DNA of 64,000 nt, taken from Candidatus Amarobacillus elongatus. Lineage in GTDB: Bacteria > Chloroflexota > Dehalococcoidia > Tepidiformales > Tepidiformaceae. The notes beneath the pieces are model-generated. The model had not been told where the DNA came from. It saw only the letters and a list, made by a program, of their open reading frames with translations, and did not search any database. Positions 45,077 through 54,150 of the stretch are shown in pieces. Position numbers and translations under genes: made by a program. The stretch covers positions 1 through 64,000 of the forward strand of contig JADJBX010000008.1 of assembly GCA_016703545.1 (NCBI GenBank), in the 5' to 3' direction. Position 1 is the stretch's first letter, and each line of letters starts with the position of its first letter.

Positions 45077-45780
45077 CTGTTGGCTGTTGGCTGTTGGCTG
45101 TTGGCTGTTGGCTGGCCGTCGGCTGTCGGTGGTGGCCACCAAGGGGCGGTGGCGGCTGGGGGTTGGATGTGCTGTCGGCTCTCGGGTTGTGGCCACGGGG
45201 AACTGTTGGCGGGCGCTGGCTGTCGGCTGTCGGGTGTCGGTGGCGAGTGGGGCGGGGCAGCGCGGGCGTGAAACAATCGCCCGGTGGCAGCGTGTGAAAC
45301 AGGGTGTGAAACATGAGCCGTGAACCTGGCGGACAGGCCAAGGACGGCGTGAGCGAGTGTTTCACGAATTTGTTTCACGAAATGTTTCACGGGTCCATCG
45401 ACCGCCCGTCGGCCGGCCCTGCTACCCCAGGCCGCCAGCCGGCAGCTCACCGGGCCACCCCCCGCAAACCGCCAGCGGGCCCCCAGCCGCCAGCCGCCCA
45501 CCGCTCCCCGTGGCCACAGCGAACAGCCAGGGCCCACAACCGCAGGGCCGCGCAGCCGACAGCCGACGGCCAGCGGGCCCCCCAACCGCCCACCGCCAAC
45601 CGCGCCCCCGTGGCCACAGCCAACAGCCGACAGCCAGCGGCCAGCGGGCCAACCCCAATCCGCCCGCGGCCTGCCGCCTACCGCTCCCCCGTGGCCACAG
45701 CCGACAGCCGACAGCCGACGGCCAGAGGGCCCCCAACAGCCAACCGCCAACCGCTCCCCCACCCCCCCCTTGCGGGCGCG
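45077..45780. repeat. large heptad repeat element I (TGTTGGC / ACAGCCG arms)
   Basis: Five TGTTGGC units at 45077-45111, GGCTGTC units, GTGGCCAC and GGGGAACTG words, more TGTCGGC units (to about 45245), a 125-bp centre with half-parS words, then mirrored units (CAGCCGC, ACAGCCG, AACAGCC, ACCGCCA) with CCCCGTGGCCACAGC three times (near 45507, 45608 and 45692) to 45780. It is the largest element, about 0.7 kb, a grossly inverted structure. No gene seen in 45029-45807. Confidence 0.8.
45267..45391. other. inverted half-parS arrays at the centre of element I
   Basis: GTGAAACA words at 45268, 45294 and 45306 (forward), then TGTTTCACG at 45358, 45371 and 45383 (reverse), the last three 12-13 bp apart. 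Together they make a symmetric array, unlike the one-direction array at 41.8 kb. Confidence 0.6.
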
Positions 45781-45807
45781 CGGCGGGCGTGCTCTTCTTC
45801 GTGGCCC

Positions 45808-46521
45808 ATGTTCCGTGCCGTGCTGTTCGATGTTGGTGGCCCGATCGATACCGAAGTGCGCTTCGAGGCGCTGGTGGACCGCGATATCCGCGCCGCCTTC
45901 GCCGCCGAGGGCGTGGCGGTGACGGATGAGGCGTACGCGGAGGCGGATGCCCATGCGATCGCGTGCTTTGCGCCCGATGCCTACAGCGCCATCGCGTGGC
46001 GGCTCGCGGGCGGCGATGCGGATCTCGCGGCGCGGGTGGGCGCCCGGTTCCGCGCGCCGGAGGCGGGGCCGCGGCGGCTCGCGGAACGCGGCGGCATCGA
46101 GCTGCGGCCCGGCATCGTGCCCCTGCTCGAGTGGCTGCGCGGCGAGGGCCTCCTCCTCGGGCTGGCCGCCAACCAGCCCGCGCGCGTGGTCGGCGACCTC
46201 GACGCCCTCGGCGCTGGGGGGTTGTTCACCCATCGCGAGGTCACCGGGCACCACCGGCTGCGCAAGCCCGATGTCCGCCTCTTCCTGCGTGCCTGCGACG
46301 ACCTTGGCGTCGAACCGCGCGAGACGATCATGGTCGGCGACCGCATCGACAACGACATCGCGCCCGCGCGGTGGCTGGGGATGACGGCGATCCGCTTGCG
46401 CACCGGCCGGCACGCGGGCCAGCAGCCCCGCACGCACGACGAAGTGCCACACGCCGACGTCGAGGACGTGCCGGCGCTGCGGGCGGCCCTCGAACGGTTC
46501 CTCACCGGGGGCGCGCCATGA
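45808..46521 (+). CDS. HAD-family hydrolase
   Basis: 237 aa. Motif I VLFDVGGPIDTE (nucleophile Asp; the second Asp is replaced by Gly, as in several HAD subgroups), cap helices, motif II-like LGLAANQPARVVG, motif III Lys in LRKPDVRLFLRA and motif IV MVGDRIDNDIAPARWLGM. Probably a phosphatase or dehalogenase-like enzyme; loss of the second Asp makes simple phosphatase activity less sure. ATGA overlap with the next gene. Confidence 0.88.
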   Translation: MFRAVLFDVGGPIDTEVRFEALVDRDIRAAFAAEGVAVTDEAYAEADAHAIACFAPDAYSAIAWRLAGGDADLAARVGARFRAPEAGPRRLAERGGIELRPGIVPLLEWLRGEGLLLGLAANQPARVVGDLDALGAGGLFTHREVTGHHRLRKPDVRLFLRACDDLGVEPRETIMVGDRIDNDIAPARWLGMTAIRLRTGRHAGQQPRTHDEVPHADVEDVPALRAALERFLTGGAP

Positions 46522-47266
46522 CGGCCACCCTTCGCTTCCTCGGTTCGGGCGACGCCTTCGCGAGCGGCGGACGCTTCCAGGCGTGCCTGCTGCTCGAAGG
46601 TGGCACGGCGCCGCTGCTGGTGGATTGCGGGGCCACGTCGTTGCATGCGATGGCGCGCGCGGGGGTCGATCCCGGCGCGATCGGGCATGTGGCCATCAGC
46701 CACCTGCACGGGGACCACTTCGGCGGGCTGCCGTTCCTCGTCCTGCACGGCCAGTTCAACCGCCGCGAGGCCGACCTCCACGTCGCGGGGCCGGTGGGCA
46801 CGGGCGAACGGCTGGTGCGCGCGATGGAGGTGCTCTTCCCCGGTCCGCGACCGCGAAGCGCCGCTTCGCCGTGCACGTCACGGAGCTCGTGCCCGGCCGC
46901 GAGACGCCGTTCGGGCCCGCGAACATCCAGGCGGTGGAAGTCGACCACGCGAGCGGCGCGCCCGCCCTCGCGCTGCGCATCGGCTATGGCGGGCGAATGG
47001 TGGCGTACTCGGGCGACACCGCCTGGACCGGCGCGCTCATCGACGTGGCCAGCGGCGCGGACCTGTTCGTGTGCGAGGGGTACCAGCCGGAGCGGGAGGT
47101 GCCGTTCCATCTCGCCTTCGAACGGTTGCGCGCGAACCGCGAACGGCTGGGGTGCGAGCGCGTGGTGGTGACGCACATGAGCGCGGCGATGCTGGAGTAC
47201 GCGGCGAAGGAGCCGCCGCCGCCCGGGTTCGCGTTCGCCGAGGACGGGTTGATCCTGGCCCTGTAA
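46518..47266 (+). CDS. MBL-fold hydrolase, RNase Z-like group, one frameshift
   Basis: Starts MTATLRFLGSGDAFASGGRF (LGSGDAF is typical of RNase Z/ribonuclease-like MBL proteins). The metal motif is VAISHLHGDHFGGLPFLV. The frame breaks at about 46843 (GGTCCG; one more T gives MEVLFPGSATAKRRFAVHVTE) and resumes with VDHASGAPALALRIGYGGRM, AYSGDTAWTGALIDVA and VVVTHMSAAML to TAA 47266. About 249 residues. The protein may be an enzyme cleaving phosphodiesters or small esters. Cotranslated with the HAD gene. Confidence 0.85.
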
Positions 47267-47297
47267 GGGCGCCGGGCCGGTCGTCCCGCAGCGCCGC

Positions 47298-48365
47298 CTA
47301 CTGGCCGCGCAGGATCGGGTTCTCCGCGCGGTCGGCGGTGGCGAGGCCGTTCTGGAGCATGTAGGCCGCGGTTTCGCCCGCATCGTCGAAGATGTCGCCC
47401 ACGGTTTCGCCCGCGAGGTACCGGGCGTGGATCCCTTCCATGATGATCCCGATCTTGTAGTTGGCGAAGATCTCGTAGAACTCGATGGCGTCGACGTTTC
47501 GGCCACTCTTGCGGGCGTATTCGGCCACCAGCTCGTCGCGCGTGAGGAAGCCGGGGCGCGCGGTGACGCGGCTCTCTTCGTGCGCGAGGAGCCGCAGGTC
47601 CGGGTCTCCCACCTGCCCCCAATACATCAGGGTGTAGCCAAGGTCCGAAAGCGGATCGCCGAGCGTGGACATCTCCCAATCGAGGACGGCGACGACGTGC
47701 CCGGGGTCGTGGTGCGCGAGGACCATGTTCCCGAGGCGGTAATCGCCGTGGACGAGGGTGGGCGGCGGCGAAGCCGGCAGCGCGCGCCGCAGCCGCCGGG
47801 AAAGTTCGTCCACTTCCGGCAGGTCGCGTGTCTTCGAGCGTTCCCACTGTTCGCCCCAGCGCCGCAGCTGGCGTTCGAGGTACCCCTCGGGCTTGAAGGC
47901 GAAATCGCCGAGGCCCGCCGCCCGGTAGTCGATCGCATGCAGCTGGACGAGGGTTTCGATGAGCGCATGGCCGATCTTCTCGCGGTCGGCCTCGGTCTCG
48001 GCGTAGTTGGCGTGGTCATCGAAGGTGAGGATGCGGCCGTCGGCGAAGTTCATCACATAGAAGGGGTAGTCGTTGACGGCCGGGTCCTCGCACAGGGCGA
48101 TTGGCCGCGCGACGGGGAACCCCGCTGCGTCCATGGCGGAGATGACGCGGTATTCGCGGACCATGTCGTGCGCGGTGGGCAGCATGTGGCCGAGGGGCGG
48201 GCGCCGCATCACCCACTTCTCGCCGCCGAGCGTCACCGCGTAGGTCAGGTTCGAACGCCCCTCGCCGATGAGGGTGAAGGTGAGGTCGCCATCGGCCCCG
48301 GGCACGTGGTCGCGGAAGAAGCGGGTGACGGCGTCGCGGTTGATGCCGGGCGGGAGGTCGGACAT
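47298..48365 (-). CDS. ACAD10-like phosphotransferase (APH family)
   Basis: A 355-aa aminoglycoside-phosphotransferase-fold kinase of the group found with acyl-CoA dehydrogenases. VTLGGEKWVMRRPPLGHMLP holds the ATP-binding Lys; Brenner motif LVHGDYRLGNMVLAHHD and metal Asp in AVLDWEMSTLGDPLSDLGYT follow. Such enzymes phosphorylate 4-hydroxy acids or their CoA esters for breakdown. No dehydrogenase is adjacent; the one at 7.9 kb is distant. ATG start at 48365. Confidence 0.92.
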   Translation of the reverse strand: MSDLPPGINRDAVTRFFRDHVPGADGDLTFTLIGEGRSNLTYAVTLGGEKWVMRRPPLGHMLPTAHDMVREYRVISAMDAAGFPVARPIALCEDPAVNDYPFYVMNFADGRILTFDDHANYAETEADREKIGHALIETLVQLHAIDYRAAGLGDFAFKPEGYLERQLRRWGEQWERSKTRDLPEVDELSRRLRRALPASPPPTLVHGDYRLGNMVLAHHDPGHVVAVLDWEMSTLGDPLSDLGYTLMYWGQVGDPDLRLLAHEESRVTARPGFLTRDELVAEYARKSGRNVDAIEFYEIFANYKIGIIMEGIHARYLAGETVGDIFDDAGETAAYMLQNGLATADRAENPILRGQ

Positions 48366-48481
48366 GGGAGCGGAGTATACCGGCCGCGGCGCCGGGGAGC
48401 GCCCTGCGCGTGGCCGCGGGGGAGCCTTGACGGGCAGGCGCGCATCGGTTCCGATGCGCCCACCTTTTCCCGGAGTACGCC

Positions 48482-49033
48482 ATGCCCCGCCTCGCCCCCT
48501 TCGAAACCCTCACCCTCACGCCCGAGCAGCAGCGCATCGCCGACGAGATCAAGAGCGGGCCGCGCGGCGGGATGCGCGGCCCCTTCGAGGCCTGGTTGCG
48601 CGCGCCGGGGCTGGCCGACACGGCGCAGAAGGTCGGCGCCTACTGCCGCTTTGGCACCTCGCTCCCGGCTGATGTGAGCGAACTCGCCATCCTCCTCGCC
48701 GGGCGCGAATGGCGGTCGCAGTTCGAGTTCTGGGCGCACACGCGGCTCGGGCGGCAGGCCGGCCTCCCCGACGACATCATCGAGGCCGTGCGCACCGGCG
48801 CGACGCCCGCCTTCGCCCGCGACGACTACCGGATCGTGTACGACGTGGTGACCGAGTACTTCGCCACGAAGCGGCTCTCCGACGCGACCTACGCACGCGC
48901 CATCGAACTGATCGGCGAACGCGGCCTCGTCGATGTCGTGGGCATCGTCGGCTATTACGGGCTGGTCTCGATGACGCTGAACATCTTCGAGGTGTCCGTG
49001 CCCGAGGGCGAAACGCCGCCGTTCGCGGAGTAG
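48482..49033 (+). CDS. carboxymuconolactone decarboxylase-like protein
   Basis: A 183-aa all-helical AhpD-like protein (LPADVSELAILLAGREWRSQ, FEFWAHTRLGRQAGLPDDII, GERGLVDVVGIVGYYGLVSM). The Cys pair of AhpD (CxxC) is missing, as in the lactone/decarboxylase branch. It may handle aromatic or lactone compounds. Divergent from the phosphotransferase. Confidence 0.85.
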   Translation: MPRLAPFETLTLTPEQQRIADEIKSGPRGGMRGPFEAWLRAPGLADTAQKVGAYCRFGTSLPADVSELAILLAGREWRSQFEFWAHTRLGRQAGLPDDIIEAVRTGATPAFARDDYRIVYDVVTEYFATKRLSDATYARAIELIGERGLVDVVGIVGYYGLVSMTLNIFEVSVPEGETPPFAE

Positions 49034-49075
49034 GCGGCGAACCGGGGCGTGCCCTTCGCCACCACACCCGGCGGG

Positions 49076-49741
49076 TCAGGGGACGAAGGGGGCGCCGTCG
49101 AACCGTTCGTGGGTCGTGAACTCGGCCACGGGCTTGCGGCGGAGCTTCGAAAGCGAACGCGCGGGGTGGCCCGTGGGGATGAGCGCGGCGACCGCGACAC
49201 CTTCGGGCACGCCCAGCAGCGCGCGCAATTCCGGTTCCTGGGCGATGGGCATGGTGGTGAGCGTGCCGCCGAGCCCTTCCGCGCGCAGCCCGAGGAGGAT
49301 GTTCCACGTAAACGGGTAGATGGAGGCGCCGCTGATCACGCCCACGCGGTCGAGCTGGCTATCGACGGAGGCGACCACGCGCAGGTCCACGCACACAACG
49401 ATGACGACGGGCGCGCGGCGGTACGGCTCGCTGAGGCCGCGCGGCGGGTCCGTGGCGGCGATCTGCTCGGCCGTCAGCTTCGTGGGGACGACGGTGTTCC
49501 AGGGGAATTCGCCGGCCGCGACCTGCGCGCCGTACCGCTTCGCGGGCGGCTTCGCGAGTTCGGCGAAGGCGTCCTTCGTCGCCTGGTCGCGGACGACGAT
49601 GACATGCCAGCCCTGGCGGTTGCCGCCGCTGGGGGCGAAGCGGGCGTGTTCGAAGATGCGGGCGAGAACGGCATCGTCGACGGGCTCGGGGGTGAATTCG
49701 CGCGCCGAGAACGCGCTCCGCATGACCGCGTAGAGCTCCAT
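49076..49741 (-). CDS. nitroreductase family protein
   Basis: A 221-aa FMN-dependent reductase. MELYAVMRSAFSAREFTPEP, ARFAPSGGNRQGWHVIVVRD (FMN-phosphate site), ISGASIYPFTWNILLGLRAE and GTLTTMPIAQEPELRALLGV are family motifs. Reduces nitro groups or quinones with NAD(P)H. Convergent with the previous gene, divergent from the next. Confidence 0.9.
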   Translation of the reverse strand: MELYAVMRSAFSAREFTPEPVDDAVLARIFEHARFAPSGGNRQGWHVIVVRDQATKDAFAELAKPPAKRYGAQVAAGEFPWNTVVPTKLTAEQIAATDPPRGLSEPYRRAPVVIVVCVDLRVVASVDSQLDRVGVISGASIYPFTWNILLGLRAEGLGGTLTTMPIAQEPELRALLGVPEGVAVAALIPTGHPARSLSKLRRKPVAEFTTHERFDGAPFVP

Positions 49742-49823
49742 GCGCGGATTCTGGCCGCTGACCGCCCCGGTGGGAAGCGGCGGCACGTACGCCCTTAGGG
49801 TGCGAGGCCGTATCTTCGGGGGC

Positions 49824-50291
49824 GTGGATGAATGGCGGCTGGTACACATGCTTTCGCTCGCCTGGCTGGGCGCGGGCCTGGGGGCGACGTACCCCCTGAT
49901 CCTGAAGGCGTGGCGTTCGAAGGACGTGAAGTACCAGATGTACTGCCTCACCGAGGCGGCGAACAACGAGACCCGCATCCTCCTCCCCGGGGCGATGGCC
50001 ACGGGCGTCACGGGGTTCTTCTGGGCCGCGGCGCAGGACCTGAACTTCGTGAAGACGGGCTGGCTCGCCGCGCTCGTGCTGCTCTTCATCTTCTTCTACC
50101 TGGTCTGCCTGCCGTTGCTGGGGTTCGGGCTGCGGCGGGCGCGGCTGGCGTCGCTCATCGCCGCGAAGAAGGGCGAGGAGACGGCCGAGCTGCGCGAAAT
50201 CCTCGATGACCGCGTGCCCATCGTGTTCGGGACGCTGCTCGTGATCAGCGTGCCGCTGCTGGCATGGATCGCGGTGTTCAAGCCGTTCTAG
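49824..50291 (+). CDS. DUF2269-like integral membrane protein
   Basis: 155 aa from GTG 49824: HMLSLAWLGAGLGATYPLIL, then LLPGAMATGVTGFFWAAAQD, LAALVLLFIFFYLVCLPLLG and VPIVFGTLLVISVPLLAWIA, four membrane helices. The layout resembles DUF2269 proteins, which have an unknown role. The family match is tentative. Confidence 0.6.
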   Translation: MDEWRLVHMLSLAWLGAGLGATYPLILKAWRSKDVKYQMYCLTEAANNETRILLPGAMATGVTGFFWAAAQDLNFVKTGWLAALVLLFIFFYLVCLPLLGFGLRRARLASLIAAKKGEETAELREILDDRVPIVFGTLLVISVPLLAWIAVFKPF

Positions 50292-50448
50292 CGTTCGCCT
50301 GAACAGGCCGGGGGCGGGGTGCGGTGCGCTCGTACAGGCCCTTCCTCCCCGTTATCGAAACCCCTGCTACCATCCAAAACACCGGATTACACGCGGACGG
50401 CGCCGCAGCGTGCGCGCCGAAACTTCGCTCCCAGGAACCAGATCGCCC

Positions 50449-51447
50449 ATGTCCAATCGCCAGGCCCGACGAGACCAGATGCGGAATGCGCGCAACACCG
50501 CCGCGCAGCAGCGTGCCAAGAGCGCCCGCCCAGCCCCCGGGGGTCCCCGGCGGGGAGGCGGGTCCAGCGGCGGCGGCATGGACTTCCTCATGCGCCCGTT
50601 CACCCTCATCGTCGCGGGCCTCGTCGTCGTCTTCATCGTCGTGCTCGGCATCCTCATCGCCACCAGCTCCGATGCCAGCGAACGCGCCGACGACCTCAAG
50701 CAGGCGAAATCCGACCTGCCCCTCGACCTGGCGAACGGCGTCAAGCTCGGGCGCGACGATGCCCCGCTCAAGATCACGATGTTCGAGGACTTCCAGTGCC
50801 CGTTCTGCATGATGTACACGGCCGATTCGGAGCCCTACATCGTGGAGAACTACGTGAAGACCGGGAAGGTCCAGCTCATCTGGAACAACCTCCCGCTGCT
50901 CGGCGCCGAATCCGTCGCGGCCGCCAAGGCGAGCACCTGCGCCGCCGACCAGTCGAAGTTCTGGGAGTACCACAACAAGCTCTTCCTCGTGCAGGCCGAA
51001 GCGGGCCAGGACACGAACGAGAAGCTGAACGCGGGCCGCTTCACCGATGACAAGCTGAAGGAGTACGCCTCGGACCTCGGCCTGGACCGCGCGAAGTTCG
51101 ACAGCTGCCTGAACGACCCGGCCACCCTCGAAAAGGTGACGAACGACAACCGCAAGGCCACGCAGTACGGCCTCCGCTCGACGCCGAGCTTCCTCTTCAA
51201 CGACCAGTCGATCGGGTCGGGGGCGCTCGCGAGCAACGAGGACTGGAAGCGGGCGATCGATGACTACATCACGAAGCTGTCGGCGTCGCCCACGCCGGGC
51301 GCCTCGGCCACGGCTTCGGCGTCGCCCGCCGCGTCGGCTTCGCCGGCCGGTTCGGCTTCGCCCGCCGCTTCCGCCTCCGCTTCCGCGAGCGCGGCGGCTT
51401 CGACCACCTCGGCGGCGCCGGCGGCGACCGCCACGCGCACGCCCTAG
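50449..51447 (+). CDS. membrane-anchored DsbA-like thioredoxin-fold protein
   Basis: 332 aa. A basic cytoplasmic tail (MSNRQARRDQMRNARN), one membrane helix (RPFTLIVAGLVVVFIVVLGI), and an external DsbA/BdbD-type domain. Active-site Cys117 and Cys120 lie in FEDFQCPFCMMYT; WNNLPLLGAESVAAAKASTC and the cis-Pro loop GLRSTPSFLFND follow. The C-terminus is Ser/Ala/Pro-rich (ASASPAASASPAGSAS). It probably oxidises or isomerises disulfides in exported proteins. The next gene starts 3 bp later and encodes an exported His-rich, Cys-containing protein, a probable partner. Confidence 0.9.
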   Translation: MSNRQARRDQMRNARNTAAQQRAKSARPAPGGPRRGGGSSGGGMDFLMRPFTLIVAGLVVVFIVVLGILIATSSDASERADDLKQAKSDLPLDLANGVKLGRDDAPLKITMFEDFQCPFCMMYTADSEPYIVENYVKTGKVQLIWNNLPLLGAESVAAAKASTCAADQSKFWEYHNKLFLVQAEAGQDTNEKLNAGRFTDDKLKEYASDLGLDRAKFDSCLNDPATLEKVTNDNRKATQYGLRSTPSFLFNDQSIGSGALASNEDWKRAIDDYITKLSASPTPGASATASASPAASASPAGSASPAASASASASAAASTTSAAPAATATRTP

Positions 51448-51450
51448 CCG

Positions 51451-52149
51451 GTGCGGCAGCTGCTTTCGCCGCGTGCCCTGCTCGTGGCCGTCGCCGCGCT
51501 GGCGGCGTCCACGATCGGGCTGGGGCTCGCCCTTGCCATGGGCGTGAACGGCGAAACGACCGTGCGGAACGTGGTCACGGCCGCGAGCTGCAAGGCCGGC
51601 GAGCCCGGCTGCACCCTCCGCCAGGCGATCCACGTCCACGCCGATTTCGCCCTCTTCATCGACGGACAGCCGTTCGACTTCAATCAGCCGCGGTTCGTTT
51701 CGCACGACGAGGCGGACGAGAAGAGCCCGTACGTCCACATCCACCCCCCGCGGGCGAGCGTGGTGCACGTGCACATGAGCGGCACGACCTGGGACGAGTT
51801 CTTCCGCTCGCTCGGCTTCGAATTGCAGGACGCGACGGTGCCGGGCGTGGCCGTGGGGCGCGCCTGCCTCAAGACCCCCGACGGTGCGCGGCTCTGCTCG
51901 GGCGAGGGCGGCAAGACCCTGAAGTTCTACCTCAACGGCATCCGCGCCGACGGCATCGCGTTCGAGGAGATTGGCAACCTGGACCGGCTGCTCATTAGCT
52001 ACGGCGCCGAAAGCGATGAGCAGGTGCGCGCCGAGCAGCTTTCGCGGGTGACGGACCAGTCGTGCATTCCATCCGAATTGTGTATTGACCGGATTCCACC
52101 GAATGAGCCGCCCGAACAGTGCAGCGGCCGTGGTGCATGCGGCAAATAA
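51451..52149 (+). CDS. exported His-rich protein, probable metal binder
   Basis: 232 aa from GTG 51451. Signal or anchor helix (LLVAVAALAASTIGLGLALA), then three His clusters (QAIHVHADFALF, YVHIHPPRASVVHVHMSG) and eight Cys, six near SCKAGEPGCTL and the tail (SCIPSELCIDR, EQCSGRGACGK). The paired HxH motifs strongly suggest a metal centre (copper, zinc or iron); this is inference. It is in an operon with the DsbA-like gene, which could form its disulfides. I cannot name the family. Confidence 0.65.
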   Translation: MRQLLSPRALLVAVAALAASTIGLGLALAMGVNGETTVRNVVTAASCKAGEPGCTLRQAIHVHADFALFIDGQPFDFNQPRFVSHDEADEKSPYVHIHPPRASVVHVHMSGTTWDEFFRSLGFELQDATVPGVAVGRACLKTPDGARLCSGEGGKTLKFYLNGIRADGIAFEEIGNLDRLLISYGAESDEQVRAEQLSRVTDQSCIPSELCIDRIPPNEPPEQCSGRGACGK

Positions 52150-52187
52150 CAGTAACCGTAGCTCGCATGCGTCATACTCGCCGTTCA

Positions 52188-52824
52188 TGACGCTCGCACT
52201 GTTCCCGTGAACCGCCTGGAGCGGGCGAAGGGCCGGCTCGCGGACACCCTCGATGCGAGCGTGCGCGAGGCGCTGGCGCGCGCCACGTTCGCGACGGTGC
52301 CCGAAGCCGCCCTCGGCACCTTCGCGGCGGTGGCCGTGCTGACGGCGGACGCCGCCGCGGGCGAAGTGGCCACGGCGGCGGGCGCCCGCGTCATCGCCGA
52401 GGACCCCGAGAGAAGCGGCCTGAACGCGCAGCTGGAGCACGCCCTCGCCCGGCTGGGGCAGCCCGAGGGCGGGATCGCCATTCTCCACGCGGACCTGCCG
52501 CTGGCGCGGGTCGAGCATTTCGCCGCCTTCGCCGCCTCGGCGCCGCCCGCGCCTTCGGTCACGCTCGTTCGCAGCCTCGATGGGGGCACGAACCTGATGC
52601 TGCTGCGGCCGCCGGGCCGGTTCGCCCTCGCCTACGGGCCGGGCAGTTACGAACTGCACGTGGAGGCCGCGGCCGCCGCCGGCATGACCGTCACCGCCTT
52701 CGACCGCGCGGAGCTCGAGCTCGATATCGACACGCCCGCCGACCTGGCGACGTTTCTCGCGACGCCCGGCGCCGGCGACACCGCCGCGGGCATCCTCTTG
52801 CGCGGCCTCGACCTCTCCCGCTAG
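52188..52824 (+). CDS. cofC: CofC-like 2-phospho-L-lactate guanylyltransferase, one frameshift at start
   Basis: A nucleotidyltransferase of the CofC/F420 type. ATG 52188 starts MTLALFPV; a missing G at about 52206 (TTCCCGTG for TTCCCGGTG) is needed to continue NRLERAKGRLADTLD, the K-x-R-L pattern of the family. Then AAVAVLTADAAAGEVATAAG, IAILHADLPLARVEHFAAFA, NLMLLRPPGRFALAYGPGSY and DIDTPADLATFL. It makes the GDP-lactate precursor of coenzyme F420. Without the correction translation would need the GTG at 52207. PPOX and LLM proteins in the window could use F420. Confidence 0.8.
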
Positions 52825-53152
52825 CGCCCCGCTGCTGGGCGCGGCCCGTCCGTGCACCACGTTGCCGTTTCCATTTCGCTCGCAAACGCGTCAATTACTG
52901 GCGTTAGCCCGCCGCCGCGCGGTAGGATGGCCCTGTCGCCATACCGCACGCGGATGACGGCGCCACGGCAAAGGGGGACGAGTGACTCTCAGGGAACGAA
53001 CCGTCTCATCCGGCCCGGCAGTTCCCGCGGTGGCCGCGCCGCCTGGTAGTCCGTCTCCGGACCGGGCGCGCTCCGCTTCCGTAGCAGACAGCATTCGTCG
53101 CATTGAATCTGCGTTTTGTCCACAAGCCCGGGAGCGGTCGGAGGCTCCCGCC
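52825..53152 (+). other. 328-bp gap before the glycosyltransferase
   Basis: No separate gene seen. A GTG at 52982 (GGGGG nearby) is in frame with the glycosyltransferase and would add 57 Arg/Ser/Pro-rich residues; I prefer GTG 53153, which has GGAGG. A -10-like TAGGAT lies at 52922. No heptad repeats here. Confidence 0.4.
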
Positions 53153-54150
53153 GTGAACATAAGCGACACTGCAGCGCTGCCGCGCGTCACCGTCGTGGTG
53201 CCCTGCAAGCAGCGCGCCGACTACCTCCCGCCACACTCGAAAGCATCCTCGGGCAGGATTATCCGAATCTCGAATGTATCGTCGTCGATGGCGGATCGAC
53301 CGACGGGACGATGGAGCTGCTGCGCGCGTACGAGGCGCGCGGCGTGCGGTGGCTTTCGGAGCCGGACGGCGGCGCCTTCGACGCCATTAACAAGGGCTGG
53401 CAGCTCGGGACCGGCGAGATCATCGCGTGGCTCAACGCCGACGACACGTGGGAGCCCGGGGCCGTCTCCGCGGCCGTCGCCGCGTTCACGGCGGACCCCT
53501 CCGTCGACGTGGTCTACGGCGCCTGCGGGCTGATGGACGATGAGGGCCACATTTCGCGCGTCTTCCCCACGCGGCCGTTCTCGCTCGATGTCTCGGTGCT
53601 CTATTGCGACCACATCATCATGCAGTCCGCGAGCTTTCTCCGGCGCCGGGCCGTGGCCGATGCCGGCTGGCTCTTCCCCGCTTGGACGCACGACCAGGAG
53701 CTGTGGCTGCGGATCGCGCTCAACGGCGGCGGGTTCGCTGCCATGGACCGCCAGCTCGCGAACGTGCGCGAGGCCGCCGGCCACATGCACACCCGGCCGG
53801 AGGTGATGATCCCCGCGCGCATCGCGATGATGCGGCGGTTCTTCGCCCGCCCGGACGTGCCCGCCGATCTGCGCGCCCACGAGGCCCGCGCGATGAGCAA
53901 CGCCTACCTCCGGGGGCTGGATGTGCTGCGCCCGCGCCGCGCCGCCGACTGGCGCTGGGCGTGGTTCTGCCTCGCGAACGCGGTCCGCGCCTGCCCTTCG
54001 AACACCCCCTTCGTGGTCCGCGGCATCGTCGAGCGGGTCGCCGCCCGCGTGCTCGAGGTTCGCCGGCCGAAGGCGCGGGGGACGTTCGCGGTGGCCGCGC
54101 TGGCGGCCGCGGTCGTGGCCCTGGGATGGCGCGCCGCGCCGCGTCACTGA
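53153..54150 (+). CDS. GT2 family glycosyltransferase, one frameshift near start
   Basis: GGAGG lies 8 nt before GTG 53153. VNISDTAALPRVTVVVPCKQ runs to ADYLP, where a missing G near 53229 (CCCGCCACA for CCCGGCCACA) breaks the frame. Restored, it reads PATLESILGQDYPNLECIVV, DGGSTDGTMELLRAYEARGV, with metal motif LNADDTWEPG and GYCDHIIMQSASFLRR-like acceptor region (HDQELWLRIALNGG). A GT-A inverting enzyme adding sugars to surface glycans. TGATG overlap with a second GT2 gene of the same type. Confidence 0.88.

Noticed and set aside
45077..45780. CRISPR array
   Set aside because: Repeats are 7 bp, contiguous and have no spacers. No cas genes.
50278..52860. 860-codon minus-strand frame
   Set aside because: Covers parts of four good plus-strand genes (DUF2269-like, DsbA, His-rich, CofC) and lacks any motif.
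53114..53124. TTGTCCACA, one mismatch from a DnaA box
   Set aside because: Single site, no AT-rich unwinding region and no dnaA nearby, so not an origin.
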